Below, piece by piece: positions 51,505 to 63,076 of a stretch of DNA of 64,000 bases. The DNA is taken from positions 11,708,676-11,772,675 of the forward strand of contig NC_136016.1 in NCBI RefSeq assembly GCF_048128805.1, written 5' to 3'. A program made the translations under genes and the position numbers. The stretch is from Centroberyx gerrardi (lineage: Eukaryota > Chordata > Actinopteri > Beryciformes > Berycidae). The notes beneath the pieces are model-generated. The model did no database searches. It was given only the letters and a program-made list of their open reading frames with translations, and was not told the DNA's origin. The first letter of the stretch is position 1. Every line of letters starts with the position of its first letter.

Positions 51505-54500
51505 AAAAAAAATAGGAGACAGAGAGGGAGAACAAAGACCCCCCCCCCCCCCAACATATACACACACACACACACACACACTCACACACACAGATGCATG
51601 TGCATATTTGTGTGTAAATGTACAGTATGTGTTTGGATACAGTATGTTTATGTTCTCGTGTGTGTGTATGTGTGTGTGCACATGTGCGTGTGCGTGCATC
51701 CTGCCTGCTGTTCCTGGAAGCGGAGGCGCAGGTTGTGCTGGAGGGTGGATAGGGTTGCTGGGTTGTGGCGTTGCTGTCAGCCTGACAGTGTAAGGATGGA
51801 TGTGGGAGACAGAGAGCAGGGATATCACTGTGTCACCTCTCAGACCAACCGGGTGCCACGCCCCACAATCAATGCCACGTCCACCTCCATGTGCCTTGAA
51901 CACAGCCACTCCTCAACTCTTTCAGCCTGCGACTCTGATAAATTGGAGAAATTGATTCTCAACCAGGAGCCCGGTGTGATGAAAGCATGCTAATACTGCT
52001 GTCATGTGGGAGTCACATGAGAGATTGGGCCGCGATCCATTTTTGGGTCCTGAAGTATAGTTTAAGAAACACTGCCAGAAGAGAGCTTGGAACATTGCCT
52101 TTAGTTTACTGCTCATAAAAATGAGTTAAATCCGCTTAAGTGGCAAGTGTTTTGTCTCAAACATTATCTGTGTCTCAGAGCTCCTGTTTCAAAGAAATTT
52201 TCATCACCTCAGTTTTGCTTTTGGCTTGTATTTTTTATTTTTTATTTTTTTTTCAGAGGAGGATTTTCCAGATGCTGCGGAGGAGAGCAGTGAGAGGAAC
52301 ACCAAACCAGGTCAGAACCTCATCTCACTATCAGCTTTCCTCCTAATGCCTCAATTTCCTTCCTTGAGTGTCTTAACAGCCAAAATAATGAGAAAGTCCC
52401 AATTTTCAAATGTTGTCTAGGTGTGTATTGCATGTACAGTGGCCCGTGACTCAATAGTTCACCCTTGTTTTGCAGCAACTGGTTTTGTCTGAAGACTTGG
52501 GGAAAGAACAGTGTCTCGTTGTTTTATTTAATTTGTGCTCTGTGTTTCCTCTCAGCTTGGTCATCAGATTATGCTAACTACTACCAGGGTTTATGGGATT
52601 GCGAGGCCGACGAGCCAGACGAGTTGGCCTTCCAGAGAGGAGATCTCATCTACATCGTTAGCAAGGTCAGCATCAACATCAGCAAAAATAATGAGAGAGG
52701 ATATCTTTCAAACTTCTTTTAGGATTTCAGCTCTTTTGGACACACAAATGACAAATTCAAATGGGAGATTACAGTTTTCCCATTCATATGTAATGGAAAA
52801 TTACGATTCCTGATTACATCCCTGAATCACAACGCACATAATTACAGTAGTAATTACGGTAGTTTAAAATGAGTAAAATGTGGTGCAAATGTGTAGAATG
52901 TGTAATTAGTTAAGGGTTAAACAACATCAACGCCAATAATCACTTTGTCCTCATTTACTTTATGAACATGCTGATATCCCCAACATCTAAATTTCTCTGT
53001 TAGTTAGCGCTTGTGTCTTGATGCAGCGGTGAAGCACCAACAGTGGCATTGTCTATTCCTGGGCCACTAGGGTGAAGTGCCATTCGGGCGCTGGGTAATG
53101 GTGCTGTTGTTCATTATGGAGCCTGTATCACAGGGGTTAATTGAGTGAGCAGTCATGCGAAGCCCTCCTCTTCTGTTTGACATAAACTGCAGGTGAAGCC
53201 ATCCTGCATCTCAGCTCTTTTCTCTCAATCTATTTCCCTGTGTTTTATGGCCATCTTGTAGTTACATGCAGAGTATCTACTAGTGAAAAGCCACCCTACT
53301 GGAAATCAATGGCTTGTAATTTGGGCACTTCTACTCTGCTGCGTATAGGGACTTGTTCCCAGACTGCTGCTATTGGTTGGTTTGCAATTGAATCATCATG
53401 TACTGCGTTTACATTATTTGATGTGCAGTAGGAGGAAATTACGGTATATTCAGTAACCTCTTTTTTTAGTAATTGTGTGGTAGAGAATGAAATTATGTAT
53501 TCAACTTAATTTCTTGCAATTTAAATCACCAATGGCCTTGAATGTTTAATAAATATATCAGAGCCACTGAATTTTCATAATTTATGTTTTGATATTGGCC
53601 AGTTTTAGTAAATAAATGACACAGTTGTTTCTACATTAATAAAAATATTACTCTTATAATAAATTAAAGAAATAAAGGTTTAGTTTTACTAAAATGTCCA
53701 AACATAAGCAAACACTATCTGTTTGCACTGAATGAAATGGAGCCTTTTGTTTAAAACAGCAAATATGGGACAGGTGAAATATGCTCTTCACAGGAAGATG
53801 GACTTTTAATTGAGGTTCTCTTGGCAGTGCCAGATTAATGAGATGCCACCATTCTGTGTCTGTGTGCTCTGGTTGATAGGGGAAAATGTCAAAACAGCCA
53901 TGTCCATTTTTCATGTAAGGATGATAAAGGCACCGTACTTTGGAAACAAAGGGGACTTGGCTCTGCGCTACAAATCCACCCCAAACAGCCTGAGCTCTGC
54001 CTGGTATATTACCTTTCACTGTATGGGTCAGATTACCGCTTCACTAGAGACCTTAAAAGCAAAGCAACTCCAGGTTGGATGCGCGACATGGCTGTAGTGT
54101 CTCACACTCTTAATGACACAGATTACTCTTGTTTTGTCAAGCTGTACGCCTAAGTCATAACATAGTGACAGACTACGAGAGAGTATTCTAACTATCCTCT
54201 AATGGATTTAAAGTGAGGGTCTGGCTGTAAATTATTTAGAGGTGATCTCCGGACGACTCCTGAATGTTTGGTTTTGTGTGACGACAAGACTCCACCCGTG
54301 TCCCATTTTGCGTCCTAATGGCATCACATTTCCCTCATGAATAGCATTATTTGGATTATAGCCTGTAATCGGCTATTTATTTTAATGAGCCCTTGGGGAG
54401 GGCTTCCCTGCTTCTTCTGTGTGTACATGCAGGCCCACCAGCGTTCAGTTTTACGGGGGATTCCTGAGAACCCTGACCTCGATGAGTGAAATACGGGCCC

Positions 54501-57500
54501 TTGGCTAGAACTCAAGCCTGTCTCTTAACTGGGGACCCGGACACATGAAATGGCCGTAATAAAACCAGGGCCCATAAATTCTCTTAGAGGGTGGGAGGCC
54601 TGGTTGTCTGTGCTGTTATGTCAACACTGACCATAATTACAAGGTAATAAGGACACGCTCTAAGTGCTAAATCAATGGTGCTAACAAACTGTTATTTTTA
54701 AAGCTGGGATGTGATTGACTGCTGAAGTGCAGAATGGGATAGCCACAGGCGTGGTGTCATATGGCTGTGAACTGAGTAGAACATGCCGATTGTATAAAAG
54801 GCCCCCATCCATCATTATTGATCTCTCACTTACTGTAAAGTGGGGGCATTTTTACTGTATTTGTGTTTTTTTTTTTTTCCCCTTGTGTATTTGCTGTGTG
54901 TGCGTGTGTGTGGATGTGTACATGTGTGATTGTATGTGCCTATCTGTGTATCACTGACAAAGTAAATAAATTAGAAACCTCACAACTCATATGAATCCCA
55001 TTAGTTCAAGAGAATTAATCTCATAGCGCGCCTCTGCCTCTGGTTTCAGCGATGCCTAACTTGCCTTCCCGAGAGCTCGATGGTACTGCTCAGCGCGCTG
55101 ATACATGGGCTAGAAACACACCGTGAAATCCATCTCCCGATTTTTGCTCTGGCATTTCATTTCTGAGAGCTTGCATTTTTCTAATGCGCATTATGGCTTT
55201 ACACTGACATTTTAGTGTGTAATGACAAATACTACACAGTTTTTTGCAATATCACACGCTCCGATTTTTTAACTTGATGCTAATGTTTCGATGTTTCACT
55301 TTTTCCACTGCATCATGAAGACCTAAAATGCAGCACAGCGCATAACATGCCAGGAATATGTTTTGTTGAATTTACACTGTGTTGTTATAATAAAGGGTTA
55401 ATTTATGACAAGATATCACAATGACTAAAAGCAATCGTTTCCCCCCTCCCTGACATCTATAATGCTTGTATTCTCTGCTGGGCATGTCCCTCACTAATCC
55501 ATAAGGTTGTCCTGCATTCCTGCCCTCTAATTTATGTAGCCAGAATCAAAAGACATGGGCTCTACAGGTCAGCTGTCACATTCCTGTATTCCCACAGGCA
55601 CTCATGGAGAACGGCGGGATGGAGTGGGGAGAGATTTACGACATAAACCCATCCAGGGTCCTTTAAACTCTGGCAAGCAGCGCTGCCACCTCTCCCTCTC
55701 CCTCTCTCTCTCTCCCTCTATCTCCCTGCTCACCTCTCTTCCTCCATCCTCTCTGTCCAACCAAAACCCAGAGAGAGGGAGACCGGTCAGCCAATCCAGT
55801 GCAGTTCCTAAAGTAGACCGTCACATCATATCTGGCCAAAGTGTAGAGTTGCAGCCCCCTTGTAAGTGGTGGAGTAGCTTGTTAGAGACAATGAGAACAT
55901 GGACACCACTGACACCTTGTGGCGGCGGCGAGCAGTGTCCGCGAGAGTAACTGTGTTATAATAGGAAGGCGTTTTCACAAATGACAGCCTGCACACACAC
56001 CAAAGCCTGATTTACAGCCTTATAGATTTACCTACTGTGATTTACAGTCAGTGCTACACCAATTAAAAATGCAAATTATGATTTAGACAGGGTCCGGATT
56101 GTTGTATTATTAAAAATCTAATAAAAAAATATAAACTCACACCGCGTCTGAAGGGCCACTCGTATTCTATCCAAGTGCCATGACAGTCCTCTTTCTTTAG
56201 GGTCATAACCGGCTTTGGCCCATTACAAGCCGGTTTGGCCCGCTGCCCACAGGTCACACCAAGTGAATGCAGCTGAAGAAAAGGAAAAGGGGGAAAACAA
56301 TCAGATGGGAAAAGTCAAGCAAGAGAGACAAAGAGGGGGGGATCCCTTTATCCTTTTGTGTGAACCCTGTCCCCCCTCTCCTTTCTCCTTTTCTCTGTCA
56401 CACACACCCATTTAAAGACCCCTAGCTGCTATTGTGGCCATAGACACCAAGACGCTATAGACAGGCAAGACATCCTATTTACCACCCAAAGTAGCAGGGG
56501 GTGAGTCTGGGGTTTGGGGTCATGCAGGAGGCAGCGGTCATCCCCCGGTCAACTACAGTAGGTCATTATTCAGCCCAAGCCAATAGCCCAGAACCGTGCC
56601 CGAGCAACCCACCCCCCAATCCATTCTGCTTAATTATTATAAATGAGGGGCGGCGTAAACAGCCATCATTACAGACACTCAGCGGCATACACAAATCCAC
56701 TTTAAATTGCTATTAAGTTAAGGAGCCATCCGTAATCCCAGGCGTGCATTAGAAAGGAGCGAGTAGGTTTTCTTTTTATTAAATCTCATCGTCCCTGAGA
56801 TATTTTCAAACGTTCTCATGCTCTGTCATGTTTCCACTTTGAAGCCAATTCACTGATTTAATTAAAAGCCCACTTGGAAAAAATGGACACTAAGTAGCCA
56901 TTTCGATCTCTGGTTGTGCAGAATTATCATCCATATTTCTAAATGGATATCGCCAAGATTTTTTTTTCTTCGCACACAATGTGTCTTTATACCCTGAAAA
57001 TAAGTATTTTTTCCCACTATTTCAGGTATTATCAGGACATTTATAGAGGACTTAAGGAAGTGTACCTGTGTGAGCAGTGAGGAGGGCTCTCTAACCTGAT
57101 TGCGGGTTAAACAGATCATGGGCTCCTGCCTAGTAGAGGTGTCCATGTTTCTTTGTTAGGGCGACTAGTGATGGAAGAACTGCAGAGCTGCAGTGTATCT
57201 GATGACTCTATGTGGAGGGGGAGATAGAGAGAGATAGAGAGAGAGAGAAAGTGAGAGAGAAAGAGAGAGAGAGAAAGGCAGCGAAAGAAAAACAGAAAAA
57301 GACAGAGAGAAAAAGAGAGACAGGAGGAAAGCGGAAAGGCTGTTAGAGGAGAGACGGAAGGAGAGAGATAGGAAGAAAGAAGGGAGGGGGTTGGTGGAGA
57401 GAAGGAGGGAGGGAGGGAGGGAGAGATTGTAACACCCAGGCGGTGGGTTCAGCGGCAGGGCAATGAGAGACTTCCTGCGCTCCATCACGCCCAAGGCCTG

Positions 57501-57581
57501 CCTCAGTCAGCTGGTGGCCGAGGAAAGATGCCTCATGTGTCAGGCTTATTAGCACTCCCCCTGGTTTGTATGCATTTGGGA

Positions 57582-57624
<43 letters not shown>

Positions 57625-60600
57625 GGGATGTGGATGTGTGTGCGTTTCATTTGGGAGCATGTGTGTGTATGTGTGTGTGTGGGTTTCGGAAAAAGATGAG
57701 AAAGGAAAAAAAGTCAGAATCTCTGTAAAATGTAACATTTTCCCCAAAAAAGAGGTGCATTTTCTGAGACACAGAGATAGAGAGATAGAGACTGAGATAG
57801 AGAGATAGAGATAGAGATATTAAAGCTGTCTTTGGACACATGACAGTGGTCTGACACTACACCTGCCTCAGTCCTTGTCTTTCACTGCCAGCCAACCTCC
57901 GCTCACCTTCTCCCGCTTCAGGCTTGGGTAGCTGTCAATCCGTCCTCCGGTCGGGAACATGAGCGATGGGCCTATCAGAATGCCACCATTAGCCAGCCCC
58001 CTGAGTGGTAAATAAACGATCGCGCCGGTACACTGCAGGTGTTGTCATGGCAACCCACTCTCAGTGCCAGCCCCGCCCACGTTCATTCTCCGCTCTCTCG
58101 GCGGAGGAGTCACCGGGAGGTCAACGAGTCGACGCACCGCAGCCGCCACGACACGGCGCTGTTCTCCCCCCCTCCGCCCGCCTCTCCAGCTCTTCAACAC
58201 AGTCTGAGATGTGATTTGATCTGCATCCAGGCCGCAGCAAACACAGCCTCTGACTGTCACACATGTGTTGCCTCCCACAAATTACACACACAATGCAGAC
58301 AACGCATTCTGTGTATCCCAGTACATCTTGTTAATGAGATAACGTTCGACATTTCCCAGAGCTCAGCTGCTGAGGGACACTTGATTTTCTAACCCCGGAG
58401 AGCACGTTACAGTGTGATCTCCCTCCATGCTGTCCTCCCTCTTTATGGAACACACGTTCCATTTCAAATGAATACTAAACAACTTGTCTCATCAGTCACA
58501 CCGCCGCTATGACTAGAAATGTGTCTTTTTTTATCCTCAACCTTAGTGTTTTCAGAGGCGAAGATGCAAAAGCACTCAAAACAAACAAATCAACCTAAAA
58601 GACAAAATGAGAAAAACAAACAGAAGGAAGAGGACATTGAGGAGTTAGCATAGTTTTTGTCATTTGGATAATTTACTCTCCGTGCCTCTTTGAATGTCCC
58701 TATTACAGCAGGTGTACTCTGGATGAACCCGTTTCAAGTATGAGGAAGATGGACTCTGCACGCCTGACAGACTTCCACTGCCATTGGCACCCACTCTGTG
58801 ATGTAGCAGTTGTATTAAAATGGCGGTGCTGATAATCCAAAAGACCTTTCTCAGGGAGAATTTGAGACCGACTGCACAGATGGGCCGCGGAGATAAATAA
58901 AACTCTCTGTCACTACGGTCGGTGGAATAGTGCTGTGACACCCCCAAGGGAGAGAAAAACTGTTTCGCTCCCTCTCTCTGATGCCTCCCCCCCCCCCCGT
59001 CCGTCTGTCTTTCCTCTCCTCCTCCTCTGTTCATGTTCTCTCGAATGAGTACTGGAGCCAGCTTTCCGCAACCAGGCTTTTCCCTCTACAGTACTGTGGG
59101 GTGCACAATGCAAATATGGAGTATCGTTTTCTCCTTTCAAACTTACTTTCCCCTGGGTCATAAGCTCAGGCCTGCACTGAATTGTCAGTCAGAGTTTGTC
59201 AGAGAGCCAAGTATCTATTGAACGTCACCGAGTCACAGTTCTCAGTGTGGTTCAAAGGGTGGGACGATAAGGATGATAATAAACGGTCCTCTGTTCCGCG
59301 GGCCTGGATGGACGATCTGCTTATCATGGCTAACTATACCTGCTCTAAAAACACTTGAGTCTCCTGGCTCATCGCTGTCTAAGCGGTTCATCCATCCTGG
59401 CTACTCATTAGCAGCAGGCCTGCTTCTCATTCCTCTGGCTGGAGAGGGGTGTCAGGTCTGGATGATTGGCTGGACCATTGACAATATGCCATTTATCATG
59501 GCAGTGTGTGTGTGTGTGTTTTTGCAACTAGGCCATGCAAGACCAAGAAGTGAAGTCTGCTTCCGATCTGAAGCGTGTATAGATTAATCTGGTGCACGCC
59601 GCATTCAGCTTGTATGTCATCTGTGGAAAAGGACCAAACTGGTATTTTCCATACAAATAGACTATGACACCTGTGCATTTAGAAAGGCTGTATATATATA
59701 TGTGTGTGTGTGTGCGCTTGTGTATGCTTGCACGTGCGTAGTCGAGCAGTCAGCCATTTCATCTTCTCCTCTCGGTGCCGAGATAAACTGTTCACACACC
59801 CATTCTCAATCTGCCGGAGAACGGAGGAGAGATGAGCGGCCAGGCTTTCCGTTCCATCAGGGCGGGAAAATGACGGTGGGCAGGTGCTGCCGCTCCTCCG
59901 CTGGGCTTTAACGCCCCCCTGGTCCCTGGCCAAATATTGATCTAGTAGTTAGGGCCCAACTGTCGTGATCAGATTATCATATGGTGGTTGATGTAAGTCA
60001 ATCACGTAAAGATGCACAGGAGCACTTGAATGAATCACAGAAGAATGAATTTGGTGTGTGTACCTCCAGCCTCATGTGATGGGGTTTAAATTTTAAGTTG
60101 TTTAAATTTAGAATCATAGAATTTGCAAAAATTGGGTTTTACAGGTTTGGAAAAGCTGTGGAAAATAATACCGAATAGAACAAAAATGTATAGGCGCTCA
60201 TCCTGTCCTGAGAATGTCAAAATGTATTGTGGTCCAATTTATAAATATCTACAGATTTTTAATTCCATTTACTTCAGTTAAGACAGACTTATTTTATTCT
60301 ATAAACTCTCCAGGTTGAGTTTGATTACAGTGCCTGTTTTGTTTAACATGTGACACAGATCTAGCATTTTCTTTGTTATATACACATGGAAAAATCCAAT
60401 AACATTTTTTATTTGATCACATAACATATTTCTCAGGAGCACACAAAGTAAGATACTTTTCATAGCTAATGACTGGAAACTCACAGGCAGGCAGGCAGGC
60501 AGTGGTTACGGCTTGTGGGCAGTTCAATAGCAGTTGGAATGAAGCAGTCTTATTTCAGACAATCAGATATTAATATGGTCACCTCAGTTTGATTAACTGT

Positions 60601-61095
60601 TTTTCACGATTTTTATATCAAGACCCCCAAGGTTGTAAAATCCATTAGAGTGCAGCATATTGTACATGGCTGTTGTGTCGGGGGCCTGAACTCTCCTGGT
60701 TTTCCTTTGCTATGGTTGAGTTTATCCTGTACACTAAACAAGAGCATTTCAAGAACCCGTCAGACCTGATGGCTTCTTGTTGTTTATTGGCCATTAAAAA
60801 GGATCAGGGTCACATAGGATTGCAGTTAAAATCATTCAAATAGCTAGTTGTTCTTGTCTTAATAATATGAGAGAAACAACACACTCAACTCTTTGCTCCA
60901 CATAAAGTTTAAACACCGATGCTAGAACCTCCCTTTATTTGTTGTTGTGTAAATCGAGCCCTAGGAGACTTACTGTTCTTTATCTGTTCATTTTGGTTTC
61001 AGGAGTACAACATTCATGGCTGGTGGGTCGGCGAGCTGAAAGGTACTGTGGGTATTGTCCCCAAGGACTTCCTGCACCCTGCCTACATCCTCTGA
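32179..61095 (+). CDS. skap1: Src kinase-associated phosphoprotein 1 (12 coding exons)
   Basis: Cytosolic adaptor that, in T cells, links the receptor to integrins through ADAP and RAP1. Exons: 32179-32218, 33780-33885, 34552-34577, 34862-34978, 47012-47092, 47492-47575, 47663-47787, 48190-48253, 49279-49509, 52257-52310, 52556-52665, 61003-61095. All junctions are GT/AG with consistent phase; total 1131 nt, 376 aa (human 359). Order: N-terminal dimerisation segment (1-50, [12 protein letters not shown]); linker with EDSSDDN and SDYQDEG; PH domain about 113-214 ([28 protein letters not shown]); acidic linker with ETYDDIEG and DDIYEVLP tyrosine motifs; SH3 about 315-376 ([28 protein letters not shown]). 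The start is the only ATG fitting exon 1, ending RRLLE|G as in SKAP proteins. DSSDDN and ETYDDI identify SKAP1 rather than SKAP2. Introns 4 (12 kb) and 11 (8.3 kb) are large. Confidence 0.93.
33045..33325 (+). repeat. Dispersed repeat, copy C (skap1 intron 1)
   Basis: Best at its 3' end: GTAGGTAAACTGAGTTTAG followed by TTGGGTTTACCCTCCACTAT. The 5' part is more decayed (GGTAAAATTATAAGGCGG). Confidence 0.5.
33422..33711. mobile_element. hAT-type MITE in skap1 intron 1
   Basis: About 290 bp bounded by inverted ends: CAGTGGTTCTCAAACC on the left and GGTTGAGAACCACTG on the right. This terminal sequence is typical of non-autonomous hAT elements. No open frame. The expected 8-bp target duplication has decayed (TTGTAAGA versus CCTGAAAA). 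It ends 68 bp before exon 2. Confidence 0.75.
34651..34708. repeat. skap1: GT microsatellite in skap1 intron 3
   Basis: About 28 GT units with GC interruptions; further GT/CA runs flank exon 4 at 34839-34857 and 35003-35068. Confidence 0.95.
37688..37993. repeat. CT and CA microsatellite cluster
   Basis: (CT)n at 37688-37740 and 37794-37830, then (CA)n at 37926-37993 with a TGCA interruption. Several long open frames here are artefacts of the repeats. Confidence 0.95.
38890..39060 (+). mobile_element. Degenerate fish retroposon fragment
   Basis: Contains ATTCATGAAGCGCTTTTAAC and GAGTGCTTTACAGAGGAAC, followed by GATGAAGACCAGCTGACGTC then GAAACATTGCTGAATAAAC. Similar strings recur in fish non-LTR retroposon tails as I remember them; family uncertain. 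Confidence 0.4.
43904..43970 (+). mobile_element. tRNA-derived SINE fragment
   Basis: Has a polymerase III A box (TGGTGTAGTGGTTAAGA, 43907-43923) and a B box-like GGGATTGAACCC (43950-43961) with correct spacing, as in tRNA-derived SINEs. It cannot be a working tRNA: the acceptor stem does not pair and the anticodon arm is not preserved. Confidence 0.6.
50024..50092. promoter_or_regulatory. Pair of RFX X-box-like motifs
   Basis: GTTGCCAGGCAAC (50024-50036) and ATTGCCTAGCAAC (50080-50092) both fit the X-box pattern RYYNYY-N-RRNRAC and lie 44 bp apart in skap1 intron 9. Confidence 0.5.
51421..51592. repeat. GT, GA, C and CA compound repeat
   Basis: (GT)n with two interruptions, passing into (GA)n at 51487-51504, a C-run at 51540-51552 and (CA)n to 51592. 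Confidence 0.95.
51951..52074. mobile_element. Short hAT-type MITE in skap1 intron 9
   Basis: About 124 bp between ATTGATTCTCAACCAGGAGC on the left and TATAGTTTAAGAAACACTG on the right, with an internal GGGCCGCGATCC segment common in hAT-derived elements. Ends are diverged. Confidence 0.5.
57216..57621. repeat. GA-rich tract and GT microsatellite
   Basis: Imperfect (GA)n at 57216-57330 continuing as purine-rich sequence to 57425, and (GT)n at 57588-57621. Confidence 0.9.
58041..58054 (+). promoter_or_regulatory. RFX X-box-like motif in skap1 intron 11
   Basis: GTTGTCATGGCAAC differs from the palindromic X-box GTTGCCATGGCAAC by one base. GC-rich sequence with CGCCC and CGGCGG motifs follows (58070-58190), resembling a small CpG-rich regulatory element. 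Confidence 0.5.
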
Positions 61096-61764
61096 GCTCC
61101 AACAGGTACCGAGGCACTCTCTTATCATCAGCATTATGGACCATTACTGTGGCCTAATACACAGAAACGGTCCCCCTGGTACTCATCCAGATTGCCATTG
61201 AGGTATATTCAGTCGTTGACCTGCCATTTATGGCATCTGCTGGCTGGAAGAAGTACTGCATAAAGCAATCTAAACGGTGCAATGGGCAATGCTTGAGAAT
61301 AAATATGTGCAACAAAAGCATGATTACAGCGTCAGTTGTCCTATTTAAGAAAATGATTCCCTAATACTGTTAGATAGGCACGGCTTTAAATGAACACTGA
61401 ATTATTAATACATCTGTTTCCCTGATAGTGTGTTCCTTTTTTCTTCCACAGAGCTGCTGGTGACACATCCGCCCATCGATTTAAGAGACAACCTTGTCAG
61501 ATCGTCTTTTGTAATCTGAAAATTATTATCTTTCATAAGATTGTATATATCATGTAAATCTGCTGCAATAGTACTTTTTCATGTCGAATCCATTTATAAA
61601 GGCCTACTTCATATTGATGTGCAAATTGCACAACAATGGTGGACTGGTAAATTTATCAGTTGATTAGTTAAAATGAGCAATATACAGAATAATGTGTTAG
61701 TGTACTGTAAATTATTTCCTCTGTTGAGGTACAGCAAAGGTTGTTTCATTGCTGACATGCATCA

Positions 61765-61770
61765 AATAAA
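61765..61770 (+). terminator. skap1: Candidate skap1 polyadenylation signal
   Basis: AATAAA 670 bases after the skap1 stop. The 3'UTR may contain an intron: CAACAG|GTACCG at 61105/61106 and TTCTTCCACAG|AGCTG at 61451/61452 are plausible splice sites, but this is not certain. Confidence 0.45.
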
Positions 61771-61931
61771 CTGAACAGATGCTATGTACAATATGAAAAA
61801 CATTTCAAACTACATATTCTCTCCAATCTAACACAACATGTCTAATAATCACAATAACATTTACTACTGTTCACTAAGTTCATCAATTGAATTTGAATGT
61901 GTGGTTATTCAACTCATTGTTTCGTTACCAA

Positions 61932-61945
61932 TCACTAGGTGGCAG
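61932..61945 (+). promoter_or_regulatory. Candidate CTCF site beyond skap1
   Basis: TCACTAGGTGGCAG matches the CTCF core at 13 of 14 positions. It lies about 160 bp after the skap1 polyadenylation signal, where a boundary between skap1 and the next gene would be expected. Confidence 0.45.
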
Positions 61946-62857
61946 CCACGCTCCAATATTTTGTCTTAACAGCATGAGCTGATGTGTTGGGAATATGACA
62001 ATATCTGTGATTTGCAAGCTTTGAAATAGATACACAGAAGTAATGCACGGATGTGAAAAACAATTTATTTGAAATACATTTAGATTCCAGTTTGTGTATT
62101 TATGCGGACACAGTTGCTCAGGTTGATGTCATTGCCCTTGTAGATCCTAGTTAGAAGGTCTCCTTTAAAGGGGGCCTTTGCCTAAATATTTCTTTTAAAA
62201 ACTTTCTCTCTAAAGCAACTCTTTAGATAAACCATAAACCATTTAAAACGCAGAAAAGAAAGCAAAGCCCAGTGCCATACAATCAGCCTGCTAGGTCCCA
62301 TGGTTGTGGGTGACAGAGTGGACTACTAGCAGTTCAGGTTTAATGAAACGTGCCATCAAGGCCTCCTGCAGTCACTGCTATGATGGGCAACATGGATGAT
62401 CATGTACTATAAATCAACTTAGAATATGTAGCTTACCCACAAAAAACAAAGGAAATGTGTAAAGGCTCATTTCTATGTGAAATGGCACAATAAAATCTGG
62501 GTCCCTTTTAAAAGCAGTGCTTTAAAACTAATAAGCTAATTAGCATGTCAAAACAATATCACAGTAAAACCCCAGTAGAGACCTGTACAGGCATCTTGCA
62601 CAAGTCTGTGTTCATTTCAGAAGGACTAGCTGGAAATAAGGGTGAGCACACAGACCTCGAGTTAAACTATAAAAGCATATTTATGTTCATCCAGACTATG
62701 ATTTAAGGTAAAGATAATTCACACTCACCTTAACTGTCTCTAGTCTGAAAACAGGTACCGTTGTGTCCTGAACATTAATGTAGCTCCTCAGACTGACATG
62801 GAATAAACATGAACCTCATCCAACCCAACTGATAAAACAGACTGTAGATGACAAAGC

Positions 62858-63076
62858 TTAATAGTCTCCCTTAAGGCTCAATTCAGTAGTTTCCTCTTCT
62901 ATAAGTGGTTTGATCCAAAATCCCAGTACCAGAATAGATCTTATAACAGAAATTACAAGAACACATAAACACCTATAGCACCAGTGTTTCCTTTTTTTGT
63001 GGCTGTGGCTTGGGCTTGGGGGATAATTTTGGTTCCCTTGGTTTGTATACTTCTGTTTTTGCTGCACTAAAAACAT
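62858..63076 (-). CDS. Unassigned open frame with a possible membrane segment
   Basis: A 72-codon minus-strand frame with a basic stretch (HSHKKRKHWC), a hydrophobic stretch (CLCVLVISVIRSILVLGFWI) interrupted by one Arg, and an acidic tail (IEEETTELSLKGDY). I do not recognise it. It could be the last exon of a gene convergent to skap1: in mammals the gene beyond SKAP1 (SNX11) is convergent, but this peptide does not resemble what I recall of SNX11. A minus-strand AATAAA at 62064-62069 would fit its 3' end. No clear splice acceptor was found, so a chance frame is quite possible. Confidence 0.15.
   Translation of the reverse strand: MFLVQQKQKYTNQGNQNYPPSPSHSHKKRKHWCYRCLCVLVISVIRSILVLGFWIKPLIEEETTELSLKGDY

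Larger units (their letters stand above)
49510..52256 (+). other. skap1: skap1 intron 9
   Basis: Contains two RFX X-box-like motifs (50024-50036 and 50080-50092), GT/GA/CA repeats (51421-51592) and a short hAT-type MITE (51951-52074). No exon seen. Confidence 0.7.
52666..61002 (+). other. skap1: skap1 intron 11
   Basis: An 8.3 kb intron splitting the SH3 domain. It contains a perfect-looking X-box at 58041-58054, GA and GT microsatellites (57216-57330, 57588-57621), and TAAT-rich patches (54320-54390, 56840-56870). No exon supported. Confidence 0.75.

Noticed and set aside
51421-51993. 190-codon frame starting in a GT repeat
   Set aside because: Cysteine/valine repeat peptide from the microsatellite, then no recognisable domain; intronic.
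61226-61240. GGCATCTGCTGG as a reverse-strand CTCF core
   Set aside because: One core mismatch and weak flanks; the site at 61932 is better.
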